In this document: positions 12,901 through 27,900 of the stretch, one piece after another | How the letters are laid out: every line of letters starts with the position of its first letter | Numbering within the stretch: position 1 is the first letter of the stretch | Assembly (NCBI GenBank): GCA_034509425.1 | Contig: JAVTVJ010000369.1 | Location: 341,501-405,500 of the forward strand | DNA: 64,000 bases | Reading direction: 5' to 3' | From: Eopsaltria australis | Taxonomy: Eukaryota > Chordata > Aves > Passeriformes > Petroicidae | Made by a program: the position numbers and the translations under genes | Notes under the pieces: model-generated | What the model saw: only the letters and a program-made list of their open reading frames with translations | What the model was told of the DNA's origin: nothing | Database searches by the model: none

Positions 12901-15900
12901 AGCACTCCCATTATGACTGGTACTTTTGGCAGGTGATCAAACACATGGGCAACTTTTGCAACTCTCCACCCTTTCACACACAGATAAGCTGCTTGGCTGC
13001 TGACAGGAATGTTTCCGATGAACTTGCTAAATGACTCAAATAAGGGAACAGGTAGCTTCTCCTACACTAGCACCGGGCAGAGCTGTGGCTTGTGATGTTA
13101 GGAGCTGCTGTGTGCAGTGCCACTCTATCCAAGGGAATGGGACACAAATCATTTAGTCCAACCTGGACTACCAACTCCAACATGAAAGTTTTCAAAGTGC
13201 TGTAGCAAAGTCAGCCAGGAATGTGTAGCTGTGCTTGCAGAAGCCTCCAGGGCAATTGGTTCTATTGAAGGAGCTAAAAAAAAAACTACTAGGGCCAAAG
13301 TGTCCATTTTGTGACAGAAGATTAATTCTCTTAGCTGGTATGGCTCAGCAGGCACACAATAGAAGCAAAGCACTTGGTGTAGACTTGACCTTGTATTATC
13401 TGCTGAGGGCACAGTCATCATTATGGCCTACTGGCAATTGAGTGAAACGTGGACACAGCTAGCATTTGTGTCTAGCATTTGTGTGCAATTCATTAGGGTA
13501 AACACATAAAAATCAGTGATCTACTCTGGGGAGAGAGGTAAAAGCAAATTCTTGGATGTTAAGCAATTTATTAGCTATTTCATCCACTTTTATTTGTGAT
13601 TTCACTCCTTTTTTCTAACCTTGGGACCTAGGATTCTCAAGATTCAGATTTCTGCAACCATGTCAGTGACCACAGGCTCTCTTTACAGACAAAGGACAGA
13701 AAGAATGCCCTCTTAAAGAATGATTCACCTATTTTATTTCTGAAGCCTATTTCAGGAGGAAAGAGCTTGAAATTCCACTGATAAATGTTGATGCCAGTTT
13801 TCAGTCAAATGAACCCTCTATTAGCCACTGTTTCTTCCAAAATTCCATTTGACCTACTCATTTATTGGAAATGTGAAACTGGAGACACATGTTTGAGTAA
13901 TTAATTAAGAAAATACATATTTGGGCTGAAAGGCAGTTCACAATATTTAAGCATCAACATCGACTGGCTTCTGGTTATTCAGTCATTCCCATGACAACCT
14001 GAGACTTCCCTGTATAAAGCACTGAGATCAGGCAGTTTTGCCAGATAAAGTATGGGGAAAGAAAGTTCTGTTTGGCTTCCAGTAAAAGAAACCAATGCAG
14101 TTCTTTCACTTAGGATAATTACAGCAGAGAAGCAGTGTGAACTCCCATAGTGGGGAAAGTGACTGAATCCTCATAAACTACCTATTTTAAATGAGGCACA
14201 TGGGCTGCAAAAGACAGGATGATGTAAATGATGATGAACCACACTACAATCTCAGAGCACCACCTCCATTTTTCCTCTTTCCATAGCCCAATTCTCACTT
14301 TCCAAACACTTTCTTTCATCAAAATCAAAAGCACACAGGATCCTTAAAATGGGTGATAATGCGAATCAAGTGCTGTGATAATACTGGTTTGTTGATCCTC
14401 CTGATATCCTGGAGAGTCAGACTCTCAGTCTTACATTTTCCAGACTTGAGAAATGCTCTATCAAATTGCTGTTAGAATAAAAATTGGAAAAAGGATTTTC
14501 CAGCCTTATGCTCAATCCTCTCTAGTGTTCTGTCCTTCCAGCTCTCCAGAGCATGCTCTGTAATCCATCGTGCACACTCCTCATCAGTATGCTGAACATT
14601 GTGTGCCAGGAAGGGAACTGCTACATAGGAGTTTGTGCAGACTGAGTAAACAGTGGAAGTAAATGCTACTGCACTGACAGCTCAGCTGTGAAAAAACTAA
14701 CCCTAGGCTGATTTTGCATGGAAGTGTATTGGATTTTCTTTTCATTAGTGTCTTTCCTGAATATCTAAACATTCAACTCACTGCCAACAAACAAAATCTG
14801 TTGTTAGAATCTAGGCAAGCTGAATGCAAATTGTTTTCCCCTCACCCTCCTTGTAATTTGTCAGTTCTCAAAATAAATCCAGAGCGACAATGTTTTACTT
14901 TTCCCAGGAACATGTCTAAGTGATACAGACACTTTACTGTCAATACCTGTCCTCGTGTATATGCTAGCATAGGTTCCATCATTGCCACTCTCTTCCTGTA
15001 CTGCAGAGCATTCAGGGCACAGTAATACTGCAGGGATGAAAGGTGCTGCTTTCTTCTTGCATTTGCCACTTCTTTTGCCACTTCTGCCTTAAGCTGAATA
15101 AAAAATGATAAAGAGGTTAAGAGAGTGTTACTGTGTATATTTACAGATATAATATGAATATATTTACTCATTATCTTCAAGTTATTTTTAAATCACTCTC
15201 ATTACAGAACTTCTCCAGGTTAAAATGAAGGATGAGAAACAAAGAAAGCAAATTGAAACCCCAAAGCAAGTACTTCAAGCCCTTTTCTGTCAGGATATTT
15301 AAGCATTTGGGGAGCACCTGTGACTACAAACTACATAACTAGCACCACTAAAAATCTGCATCAGATCTCTGTGCAAGAAATTTATTTGCAGCTGAGATCA
15401 CAACACAAGTGTGCAGGTGCAGAATTCAGAGGTGAATAATTCACAGCACGCTATATCACATTGTGTTCCATAAGGCATTTCCTTTCAAGGACCATCCTGT
15501 AGAAGGGATTCACTCTCAGGACAGGGCCAGGCACACATTTTTTGACAAAGGGATGTATTTTACAATAGCAGATCAGTGGGCAAAGAAGGAATGTAGAGCA
15601 ATCCTACCAAGAGAGTTATGTGCGCTGTTTAGTGGAATGACAGTCCTTACAGAGTAATTTACCAGGAAGGTGCATGTGAAGAAATGGAATGCTTTAGGAA
15701 CAGCAGACACAAGGCTTCATGTCAGTTCACAATGAATTGTCCTCAGTGATACTGCATCACCACCTCAGCTGTACAACAGTAGGCCTATACAAAGCTATTT
15801 ATAGTCCCTTGGATTACCTCTATCTGAAAAGCTCCCATGGATCTGAAGGGCTCTAGTTGAGCACAATATTTGATCACTTGCCTAACTTGGAGAAAACAGG

Positions 15901-18900
15901 TGTAGCTGCTGAGTTGATGTTTAAAAGCTTTGTGCCTGCTTGGAAATGAAATCACAAGTATTCTTGAGCTACTGCGAATTTAAGCAATGAACTCTCCAAA
16001 GTTCACAATGAACAATGATGCAGACAGAATGGCTGATGAAAACATTTCATTTTCTCTTTCACATTTGTTACCTTTTCATTTTCTTTCCTTTTCGGTAACC
16101 TGCTATACTTTGCCATGGACACGTCATGTTCTGTAGACAAGGAATATTGTTTTTTTAGAAATGTGATGTGTGTGCGCACAGATTAAACATGTCTTCTGTG
16201 CTCTAACAGCTACATATGAATAGAAACAAACAAAACAGGGACACATACCGTTGCTAGCAAGGCCAAAGAGATCCTTCAGTGTGCTTACTTCTGGAAAAGA
16301 GAAATCAAATATTCAAAGTAAAACCAGCTGTTAAGACTTTGTTCAACTGAGACCATTTATGGTGCATTACTGCCCAAGTCACTCCAGCCTTTTCACAGCA
16401 GAGATGTATACATTGTGCCTGACTTGAAAATGCTAAACCAGATCAACTGCTAGAGAAATGAATAGGCAGATAGCAAATTAAGGGTGGAGTGAGTTTATTT
16501 TATTGAGCAAGTTGTCACTACGAAAAAGATGCCTTATCTGCCTGTGTCATTTCTCCAAAGAAGCACCGTTTTAGTATGTTTTTTCTGACAAAAGGCCCAC
16601 CACTATCATAAAAGATCAGCAGTTCTGAACAGACAGTGCTTATATGATACTGAGAAATTTAAGATCCAGAGATGTATGAACTAAAGCCTTTTTCCTGTGC
16701 ATGAAACTTCCTCAGTGTGGAACATTTTTTGCTAAGCTGCTCTTTGAAAACAAATATGTATCTAACACACCTGACTGCTGGCTGTGATGCTTGCATTACA
16801 AACCCTAGCCACGAGTTTCTGATATAGCTAGAGAGAAGACAAACTAAACAGGCAACTTAACTTCACAAGTGTTGGGCACAAGCTACTCTTAGTGTCCCCA
16901 CCAACATATGCTGCAACTGGCAAAACTCTCTCAAAAAGCTACAAAGAAAGCACATTTACAAGAACAGACATTATGCAACTGTGAAAATACCAAGGGGAAA
17001 TTGTAGGATGTCATCATGGTCTCTGATTATTTTTAACACCCAACTCATTAATCAGTTTCACTCCACTTTTTTTCCCCAGAATGCTTCATTATGACTCAAA
17101 TGCAGAAAGAGAGAATGTTTCTCCACTTGTAACTAACTTGTATCTAAAGGTTTCTACAGTATTCAATGTACAGATGTAACAGGATCAAAAGTAAAAACAG
17201 CAACACAGTTATTCTTTCTTGCTTCCTTGTTTAATCCCTCTATGAGATTCCAAAATGGCCAGGTCTCTACTAAAAATGCTGTTCTACAGAGTGCATTAGA
17301 AAAAAATGGATGCTGTGATGGATAGAATCTTTTAAAAAACTGACAATCCAGGGAAGTTGAAGAAACTTTTGTTTTTTGTCATGCAGCAGCTGAAGCTTTG
17401 GTTGCAGGCTTGATATGCATTTTCATAACTTTTTTTAATGAACAAGAGGGAAGAACCCATAAATATGGGAACAGAATTACTATCTCTGAGGCCACATTAA
17501 AGAGGTGGGGAAGTGTTTATAGAATCAACATCTTAGCATCCAAATCCTGCTGTATATTTGATAGTACATGATAAACAATGTATTCATTAACAGACACCTG
17601 GATGTCTTCACAATTTCCAATCAGATACTCTAAGGAACTTCAACCAGTCATTATTTTCCTGTAGTTGTTTTGTCTCCCATCAAAATGATGTCTACAAGAA
17701 GGAGAGAAGTGAGACCTTGACAAGTGAAATGAGCAGTGGGCTTAAAACAAAAAAAAAAGAAAAGAAAGAAAGAAATGCTGCTCTAAAAACTAACATTTCA
17801 GTTGCATAAGTAGGTAAGAGTGTCCTTGACCTTGAATATGAGCTTGTTTCTTTTGAAATGACATCAAATGCTTGCATTACTGCCTCACTGTTTAAGTAAT
17901 GAATTTCCAAATTCATGAAATCAGGTAACTTGGAACTACCCTTGCATGGCAAGGATTTAAAGAGGACTGATTCCTTAAAAAAGAGGGAATATACTATGCT
18001 CTGAAGTTAAAACAACATTCTTGCTTATGCTTGTCAAACAGTCCCAAACTTCTGAAGTGGGATAAATACTGTTTGCAAGCCCAATTCACAGCTAAATTTC
18101 CCTTCTGGCAATTATAACATCAATGACTTCAGTGAAATTACATTGGTGTAAAAGCACAGTGACCCAACAAAGAACAAAGCTGTGTATTTTTAGACTTGCA
18201 CCATATGGTGCATAAAATGTTATGCGGTGAACTTGAACTGGTTTTGTCTGAGTAAAAGCATGCACCTGTCAATGACATTCTGTAGCAGAAAAAAAAAGTA
18301 AAAACTTTTCTGTGAATCATCAAAGAACAAATTAATACATGGCATTATGTCTCAGTTTATGATGAAATAAACAAGAAGGAACACATGAGGAAAACTGAAA
18401 CTCTGAATAAAATTTACCTGTGAGATCCTTTTCTCGAAATTGTATTATTGGAAGAACCATTGTATCTGCAAGCTGTTTTGCCAGTTCAGAATGAAGAATA
18501 TTGAGCTGAAACAGAGAAACGTTCTAAGACACAATGTAAATAAAAAACCCAAACCACATAGAACACCAAAACACACCAGCCATTTGTGCCCAGCAGATAT
18601 AATGTATTCCAATGCTTAAAATGCAGGTATCTGAGACAGATGGGGATTTCTCCCTAAATGCTTCATTCCTCCTTGGAATTTCCCAAGGATCCAAGAACTT
18701 TTCAGTTCCCACATAACGGATTAGGGCAATTCATTTGACCATTAATTCTAATGCTTAACCTAACAGGATTTAAACTGTAATTATCCTTTATTAACCTTTT
18801 TTTGTTAAGTCTCTATGCCATGGAGTTACAGTCCCACCACCACAACTACAATGTCTCTCCATGAATAAGGGTTACCCAGGACACAATAACAGGGGGCAAC

Positions 18901-21900
18901 CAAAATGAAAGGTCCCATTCAAATATTTTACCTTCACAGCAGTTTCCCATTCCTATTTTTGTAAGTGTTTTAAAGCACCCATGTGACACCACTTAGGATG
19001 AAGGCAGGCAAAGCTCTCATGGCAACAGTGGCATGGTAAGAATATGAGATGAGTGCAGGTAGGACAGCTGTCATTCACACTGCTGGAGCACCAGGAGAGT
19101 GCCACACACTGGGGTGACATTCTGCCTGTTTGCTTACAGTGTCCTGGAGGCCTCTAGGCAGCCTCATGCAGGAAAGGATGTGTCGTGGGGTAACCTTAGT
19201 CAAAAACTCCGGGTACAGAAGGAAGGAGGGTGACCCGGAAATGACGTACCCAAAAGGAGGTATTACAGTTTCCGCCTCCAGAACTCATAAAACCAAGAGA
19301 CAACCCAGAGAAGGTCTCTTTTAGACTTCCGGCAGACTAAGAACAGATGTTGATCTCTCCCCTCCGCGCCGTCTGGTGAAGTCTGGCCAAGCCACGTGAC
19401 CTGGGCTGCCGGCCGAGATCGCGTGGAGAGGGAGGGAAGAGGAAGCCCGTGACAGCCTTTGAGTCCCTCACGGCAGCTGCGGACAAGGAAAGCCAGGTGA
19501 ACTTTGCTCAGCTCCGCCTGAGCCGGGAGGGGCTTTGCCTTCTTGCCCCAGGCTGAGGTGATTCAGCTCAGCCGGCCCGGGCTGGCTCCCTGCGGTACAG
19601 TTCAGTGCGAGAGAAAGCTCGGGCCAGCCCTCCTATAGCTCGGAAACAGCCCCGCTGGGCCCCCTGCAGCTGAAGTGTGGCTTGGATGGAGAACTGTGAA
19701 GACGAACTCCTCTCCCTCAGCTCAAACGCTGAGCATACTACACTTGAACAACGCGGGCGGAGGTCGTGTGACCATCGCCCGGCCGAAAGACAAATTAACT
19801 GTTTTCTTTCAATATCAGGATGGAACTTGAAAACATCCATTTTCCCCCATACAGAAAGAAAAGGAATGGAGATGCTTACAAAAGGTACAACATAAAGACT
19901 CTAAGTTAATGAATGTAGCCAAGCCTATATTCAGAGGAGGAGATGAGGAGTGCCTTGAAGCTGAAAATTCTCTTGTAAAGACATGTTGATAAACTCAGCT
20001 ATAATATACCCTGTAATATATGAACAATGGTCTGAAAGAGTGAAAAAAGGGGGGATGTAATGTTCTAGGTACAAGCAGTGGACTAAGACTCTTGTGTAAA
20101 AATTCCTTGCCCCAGGAATAATAGAAGACTTGTGTTGCCAATAAGGAGAAAAGGGGATTTCGTTGCCACTGTAATAGAAATGTTCATCCTCAAAAGAGTA
20201 CCTCAGCAACCATCATATGCCCATTGTAGTAGTCCTGGGAAAGCTACTGAAGTGGGAAGGGTTTCCAAAACAAGCAGATATTTTTTCCTCCGGGCAGCTG
20301 CTTACTGGGAGGCTGACAACCATAGGAACTGTATTTCCTATGAAGAATCAACATGATAGAGCAAGAGAAAACTTCTCTCCCTACTTGAACTGGGAAAAGA
20401 ACTGTTCCAGAGGTGGTAATTTAACTATAAGTCGAAGTGTTGCCTTTTGTATGGTCAGTGGGAAAGAAATGAAGAAGTGGGGGGGGGGGGGGAAGGTGTT
20501 CTAAAGGTTTTGTTCTGATTTCCTGATTATTATTACTCCTGTTTTAAGTCTGTTAAATAAATTCTTTTTATATTCCTTAAAGTATAAACCTACTTTGCCT
20601 ACTATTAATCCTTATCTCACAACAAAAATCAAGTAATTTTGGTAAGTGTGCTGGCATTTAGCAAAAAACTCAAATAGGCGAATTAAGACCACTACAAAAT
20701 TGGTGTTTCTGCCTGGTTTCGATTCCCCAAACCTCTAAACCACAACAGGATGAAGTCAGGATTTCCCACTAGGCAACACAATTCAATGCTGATAGAACAG
20801 ACAACTAAAACGGGGACAAGGGGTAGCTAACACACAGAAAAGGAGGCTGAGCAATGGAGCAGGTTCTCATGAGGGAAAATGTGACTGACAGAAATGAGCA
20901 GAGGCTTTCAGCTTTCTGCCCCCAAATGGCACCATTCTCTTGAACCTGGGAAGGAGAAAGTTCTTGTTTTGATCTATTTGGGGTTCACATAAGCAACTAC
21001 AAGACTTGTGATAACAAATGCTCCTTTCAAGTATCCTGAGAACATACATGCAGCAAGAAAAGCCTAAAGAAAAGTAAACCTTTGGGATTCCTCTCACTAC
21101 ATCATTAGAGTTATCCATGGGCTCCAAAATTTTTAACTTACTTTTTGTCCCACAACCCTCTCTCCTCTCCCAAACAGCAGACCTCAGTACAGCCTTTTGC
21201 TTTCTTAATCAAATTTGGAAGTAGACCAACAAGAACAAGACTTTTCTGATGGCACAGCACTGCTCACAGCAGAGAGAGTGATGTGACAAATGAAACCTAA
21301 GCAAGAATGACCTAGATACCAAGGCTATATTGAAATGTTATATGGGCAGGTCTAACAAAAGCATTTACAAAGGCTCCCAGTACTTAGCAGAAACCTCCAG
21401 GGAGTGGGGGTATGCACCGCACACAGCTTCACTGCCTTCACCACACAGTACTGCAGCCTTCCCCAGACATCTCTGGATTCTGCATGATCTCAGAGCAGCT
21501 AAACTGGAGCTTTACCAATTCACAGCTGTCCTGCATCCATACCTGGCAAGTTTCGGCTCAAACGACAGTGTTTAAAGCTTAGAAATGTGTCAGTTTAATA
21601 TGGAATTAAATAAAAGATTGCCCCAGCCTAGATGACACATCCTGTTTTAGTGTCTTTTTAAGTTCCCTTAGAAAGTTCACCTTTGCTTTGAGGACAGAAA
21701 ATAAGATGAAGCCACACAAACACCTCTAATCATTATGGAAGGGTGTTATCAAACTTCTTTATCCAGAATTAAATTACTCTAAAACCCAGGCACAAATTAG
21801 CCTTCAGTGGGAAGGCTCTGAATCAAAAAGACAGACCCAAAGAAAAACCAGTAATATTCTGTATTGTAAAAAGAGAATATTAGCAATTCAAATTACCTCA

Positions 21901-24900
21901 TCCACAACTTTTGAAAAATAATGGAGGGTGGATATCACTTCTTCATCTCCTTTACCGAAGGCAAAATGCTGGAAATAGAAACACACGTTTGGTCCATAAA
22001 TCAATAGAGATGAATATAAAATACAACACGTTTTACTACAAAGCCAATGAATATTTCTACAAAATGCAACAAATGATAAAAATAAATGTAAAAAATGAAA
22101 CTCATTAATATACATTTCTTTTACCCTGCTCTTTTTGTGTTAAATGAATGGATTTTGGACAACACTTAATTCTTATTATACTCATTTTAAAGTCATAGAA
22201 CTGGAACAAACTGACTTGTATCTTCCTAAGTTTATTAACTCAGATTTTGTACCTTTTTGGGGTTTTTTAATTTGTTTGTTTGGTTCTTTTTTTTTTTTGT
22301 AAGATTCTCAGAAATTGCCCAACTCCCTTGAACATCCTGGGGAAATTCACAACTGCCTTCACATGAAATCAAGTAAAGCAAATGTCCTGAGCACTTCCAG
22401 ACAACACACTATTTACAGACTTCTTCACAAGTGCTGAGGCAGAAATCAAAGTCATGTGCTGAACATACCTGCTTTTCATAGGCAAGAAGCTGCTTCGAAA
22501 GCTGTTGTGTGGCAAGACACATTTCATTCTACAAACAAAAATGACATGTTAATAGAAATACTGAAAGGTCCCTAGTGCTGCTGTTACCACTACTTTGTTA
22601 CCAGCTTCTTGACTGAATCTGAAACTACTTACACACTCAGCTGTGTGCAAACAGCTAGTCCCAAAATACCTGCACAGATGTCCTGCTTTCAGTTAGGACA
22701 GAGTTAATTTCTTCTTAGCAGTGGTTACAGTGCTGTGTTTTGGATTCAGAATAAGAATGGTGCTGATAACACACTGATGTTTTGGATTTTTGTGAAGTCA
22801 TGTTTATCCTAAGTAAAGGGTTTTTTTCCTTGTCTCTTGTTCGGCCAGTGAGTGGCACGCAGAAGAAAGGTTGGGAGGGAGCACAGCTGGGACAGATGAC
22901 CCAAAAGGACGAAAGGGATATTCCACACTGTGGAACATCAGGCCCAGTAAATAAACTGGGACAAGTTACCCAGAACTGGGGGCCAATCTGGGTTGAGAAG
23001 AGAGATTTGGCATCAGTCAGTGGGTGGTGAGCAATCCCAGGGTGTATGACTTTTTTTCCCCTTTTTTATTATCATTATTATTGACCATTTGTTGGAGGTT
23101 GGATTTTAGTTTTTTTTTTCCTCAGGAATTTTTTCTCCCATGGGTTGCTAAGACACAAATGACTGAGCTAATTGCTGAGTACTTAAGAGAAACAAAGCAC
23201 AAGGCTAGGGGCCTTTCTCCTTGGCAGGGTGCGGCAGAATTGCCCCTCATGGAAGCAGGGCTTGACAACGCAAGATTTTAGAGACTGAAAAGCAAGGGCA
23301 GGGGGGAAGTCACGCTCTTACTCGGGACCCTAGGAGCTGGACGGTCGGAGCTGCTGTCTGCGGAACCCACAGCCCCCTGAGAAGCCAGCACGGAGCTGCC
23401 AGTCTGTCTGCTGTGAGTCTCTGCCCTCTGCCCCATCAGGAGCTGCCTGCCACCAGCCTGTCTCTCCCCCGCTCCTCCTCGCCGCTCCGAGTTTCTTCGC
23501 TACGTTGTAGCGGGGCTTCCCCCTGCACGTCGGGACCTCTTACCGTCCCAGCTCCCTGTGTCCGGGGATCCTGCTGCGGCACTGACACCAGCTGCCCCCC
23601 AAGGGTCTGTGGAACAAAGGCTCTCCTCCATCCCTCCGTGCCTCGGGCAGCTGCCATCGCCGTGTGCTACCTGAGCTCACGCCGGAGCACCCCCTGCAGC
23701 CACCGGGGAATCATCGCACCCAGAGCGCCCCCTGCAGGCTGTGACTGGAACTGCACCAAAAGGGAAAAGGTGCCTGAAGCCGAGCAGGCTGCCACTGGGT
23801 TTCTGGTTCTGTTTGCTAGTTAACGTCATAGTTGTTGTTATTTGTTAGCTTTGTTTTAGATAGTAGTAAAGAACTGTTATTCCTATTCCCATATCTTTGC
23901 CTGAGAGCCTCTTGATTTCAAATTTATAATAATTCGGAGGGAGAGGGGTTACAATTTCCCATTCCAAGGGAGGCTCCTGCCTTCCTTAACAGACACCTGT
24001 CCTTCAAACCAGGACACCATTATTACTGTATTTTACTTTATTTTCAATTATTAAACTGCTTTAATGTCAACATACAAGTTTTACTTTGATTCTCCTCCCC
24101 ATTCCACTGGGGTGAGGGGGACAGAAATAGGGTTGAGCAAGCCCCAGAAATGGGGCTGGCAGAATTTCCAGCTGGGCTTAAAACATGACAATAGAGAGGC
24201 AGTAGTGAGAGGTACATACTTCAGATCTACAGTTTAACTACTTTGAACAGAGCTAAGATTTGGAGTTTGGTTTTAGTCTTGGGTTTCCCCCCACCACAAG
24301 AAATTAACAAAACTAGAACAACCTCAAACATGTAGGCTGCCATACCAGCATAAGAATGTTTCATACTGGTTAATCATTTTTCCCCAGAATCTACATCAAT
24401 AAAGGGAACCAGTAGATATGCCTCCATAATGCATTCATGCTCAGGGAATGTACCAATGTAATTACAGCACTTAAAGTGGCTACAGGAGCACAAACCAGCA
24501 CATCTCTCTTCTCCTGAAAGTACAAATGCACTTAAGAATTGCTTACACCAGGTAAGATCTGCAGGGAAGGTGTATAATTTTACTTGACAGCTGGAAAAAC
24601 CAGACAAGCACTTGGATATGTCAATCTTTAATCAATGTATTCCTAGCAGTAGCATATCAACTGTTCTGTCCCTGATTTGTCAACAAGGACTTAAAAACTA
24701 GAATAAAAGAGAAAAGGGAAGGGGGTAACTGACATCTGTCTTAACCTCTATCAGATCCTTCTTATCCTCAGTAATGCAGAAAAACAGTAATTTAAGGTTA
24801 AGGTTTAAAATTGAATTTAAACTCTTCCTGTCTCTAAATATATAAGGCCATAGAGAGTTTGTAAAATTAGGAGCAAATTTTCTGAACTGCTTAAATAGAA

Positions 24901-27900
24901 CCCTTTATACTAGGGCTGATACAGAAAACTATTAAAACTGGGACAGAGCTTGTGTGCTCCTTTATTGTCCCTTGTCATCTTCAGCAAGCAGAGCCCAGCA
25001 CAGTGAACTATCTGGGCCAGAGACCCTGAAACACCCTTTGCTTTGGCCTGCTGCCACCCGTGACATACTACATTACAGCGTGATGCTTCCGTACCGCCTG
25101 GGCACACCAGGAACAGGGGCTCATATGGGCAGCAGGGCCCAAACATTCAGTGTTAAAGGGTGCCCAAGTGCTCAGGGGAGAAAAAAAAAGCTAAAAGTAA
25201 CCAGCCACAGTCTAGGTACCCGCAGCTGCATGTGAGCCCATGACAGGAAAAGCTGAACGAGGTAATTTTGACCATCTTAAAACACCATGGTGATAACACT
25301 CACAGGCGGGAGGAGATGGCACAGCAGAGAAGCCTTCCCAGGTACCAACAAGAGTTCAGAGCTGAGATAATGTGGGCCCATGCTCAGATCATGCACACCC
25401 CATGACTATTCTCACTTCTCACTGATGGATTAGCCTTATTTCTTGCCTCAGCTCAATAGCAATAAGCACTACACTTTCACACAGCGACGCCAATGATTCC
25501 TGTAAGATTTGCAGGTTGGTTATGCAGATTACGTAGTTTTTAAAATGAAAAAGCTTTACACAAACACTTGGTATTTAAGCATTTCCCAAGCCAGAGGATG
25601 GAAAAGGATGTTCTGCCTTAAACTAAAAAACAAACCTTGTTAAGGGCTCAGGAACGGATAGGAATGAGCCTAAATTATCTGCCCCCAAGCAGTAAGAACA
25701 CTAGAGAGATGTTGAAGGTTGGATCTGGTTCTTTTCCTCAGGAATTTTTCTCCCATGGGTTGCTAGGACACAAATGACTGTGTACTTAAGAGAAACAAAG
25801 CACAAGGGTAGAGCCTTTCTCCTTGGCAGGGTGGGGCAAAATTGCCCCTCACGGAAGCAGAGCCTAGTAACTCGAGATTTAGAGAGACTGAAAAGCAAGG
25901 GCAGGGGGGAGGTCACGCCCTCTTGCTCGGGACCCTCGGAGCTGGACGGTCGGAGCTGCTGTCTGCTGAACCCACGGCCCCTGAGAAGCCAGCGCGGAGC
26001 TGCCGGTCTGTCTGCTGTGAGTCTCTGCCCTCTGCCCCATCTGGAGCCGACCTGCCTGCCACCAGCCCGCTTTTCTCCGCTACATTGTAGCGGGGTTTTT
26101 CCCTGCACGTCGAGACCCCTTACCGTCCCAGCTCCCTGTGTCCCGGGATCCTGCTGTTGCACTGACACCAGCTGCCCCCCGAGAGTCTGTGGAGCAAGGG
26201 CTCTCCTCCATCCCTCCGTGCTTTGGGCAGTCGCCATTCGCCGTGTGCTACCTAAGCTCACGCCGGAGCGCCCCCTGCAGGCACCGGGGAATCACTGCAC
26301 CCAGAGCGCCCCTGCAGGCTGTGACTGGAACTGCACCAAAGGGAAAAGGTGCCTGAAGCCGAGCAGGCTGCCACTGGGTTTCTAGTTCTGTTTGTTGGTC
26401 AACGTTATAGTTGTTGTTATTTGTTATCCTTTGTTTTAGATAGTAGTAAAGAACTGTTATTCCTATTCCCATATCTTTGCCTGAGAGCCTCTTGATTTCA
26501 AATTTATAATAATTCAGAGGGAGAGGAGTTACAGTTTCCCATCCCAAGGGAAGCTCCTGCCTTCCTTAACAGACACCTGTCCTTCAAACCAGGACAAGAG
26601 ACTATGCCACCTTCAAAGTGGGAGCTAGCAAGCAATGAGTTTATGGCAGGGAGGACAGGACTCCCTGCAAGTATACAGAACACATTAAAAGGGTTTGTTT
26701 GCATTCATGTGGGAAGAAATTAAGATTACAAAAAGAAGCAGAGGTTCTCAGACCTGGCATCTTTTTCATAAACAACCTCAAAGGTAGTCTTTTGCAGTTC
26801 TTACCCAGCTCTAAGCCCTCACACAGTGACTGTGATGCCACCTGTAAGTTGTACAGCTGGATCAGGGTGAGAGAAATATTTTGAAATAAACCTAGTATCA
26901 GAAACATGCCTGTTTTTCCCCTGTTTGTTTCAATTTACTTATTCCAGCAAAGTCTGCAGTTTCATGATCTGCTCTGAACCTGGAAAATACATGCTTCTGG
27001 CTAAAATTTGCTAACACTAAAAGAAGCTTCAGAATAATGGGCTGATAAAAACAAACAAACAAACAAAATCTCCAATCCCAAAAAACCCTGGCTGAAGACA
27101 TCCTGTTCTTCCGTGTTAGCCATCCACAAAGCTTCTACCAGTTTGGTTTTTAGACTCCATCCTCAATTCCCTCACTTAATATTCAAAGGGCATCATCACT
27201 CATCTGTGTGGGGCAGTTTGAAGATGGGCAATGTAAAGAGGTGTGCAGAAGAAGCATCTTCCAGTGATCACCACTCCCCATGAGTAGTCTCCAGTATGTG
27301 ACAGGATAATGGGGAAATGCATAAACCCAGAGGATCTCAAAGGGGTGTAAATTAACAACACCTTATCAAGTATTCAGTCAGGTGACAATAGTTAATTACA
27401 GACCCCAAGGAGACATTCAGAGCCTGCTACTCCAGATACAGGACAAATTGAGAGATGTACCTGACACAAAACTTACTTTGGGATTTTAGGCTGATTTGGG
27501 TACAACAGTTCCATGCATTACTCACAACCCACTGCTGCCAGCTGGTCACATTTGTCATTTATTGGCTCAGTTCATTGTGTCAGAACACCAGAAACTTGTT
27601 ACTCAATTCCTACCCATGTGGAAGAGTTAATCCTGGGTCCTTCATCCTCCTTCCCAACCCCTGCCAGACTGTTCCTGTTAGAGGTACAAAATCATTCATT
27701 GTATCATTTGGGGGAAAAAAGCCCAAACAAAAAATCAAAACAAAACAAAACAGACACACACCCAGAAGCTGTAAACAAATCAAGTTAAGCTAGCAAGTTG
27801 AAACAGCCCACTGCATAAGGAACAGGAAGCAGGCAAAGTGCTCTGCTGACCTAGTGGTAATACTGCATTGCTAAGCACACTAATCTGGGAAAGTTTGGTT

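Larger units (their letters stand above)
3966..18417 (-). other. APPL2: Introns 5 to 20 of APPL2
   Basis: Between the listed exons this span holds only intronic DNA. The larger pieces are 4804-5460, 5744-6381, 6557-7299, 8932-9958, 10118-12739, 12823-14946 and 16291-18417. Apart from a CR1 tail near 12.0 kb and a 24-nt homopolymer at 6111 they contain nothing recognised; no LTR element is present. Confidence 0.7.

Noticed and set aside
13140..13190. Possible CR1 fragment (CATTTAGTCCAACCTGG)
   Set aside because: Only about 20 bp of similarity and no neighbouring CR1 sequence.
25701..26385. Open frames of 186 and 203 codons on opposite strands
   Set aside because: They lie inside solo LTR copy F; the sister copy E does not preserve the frames.
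27050..27067. AAAC tandem units
   Set aside because: A short simple repeat with nothing attached; not worth a separate feature.
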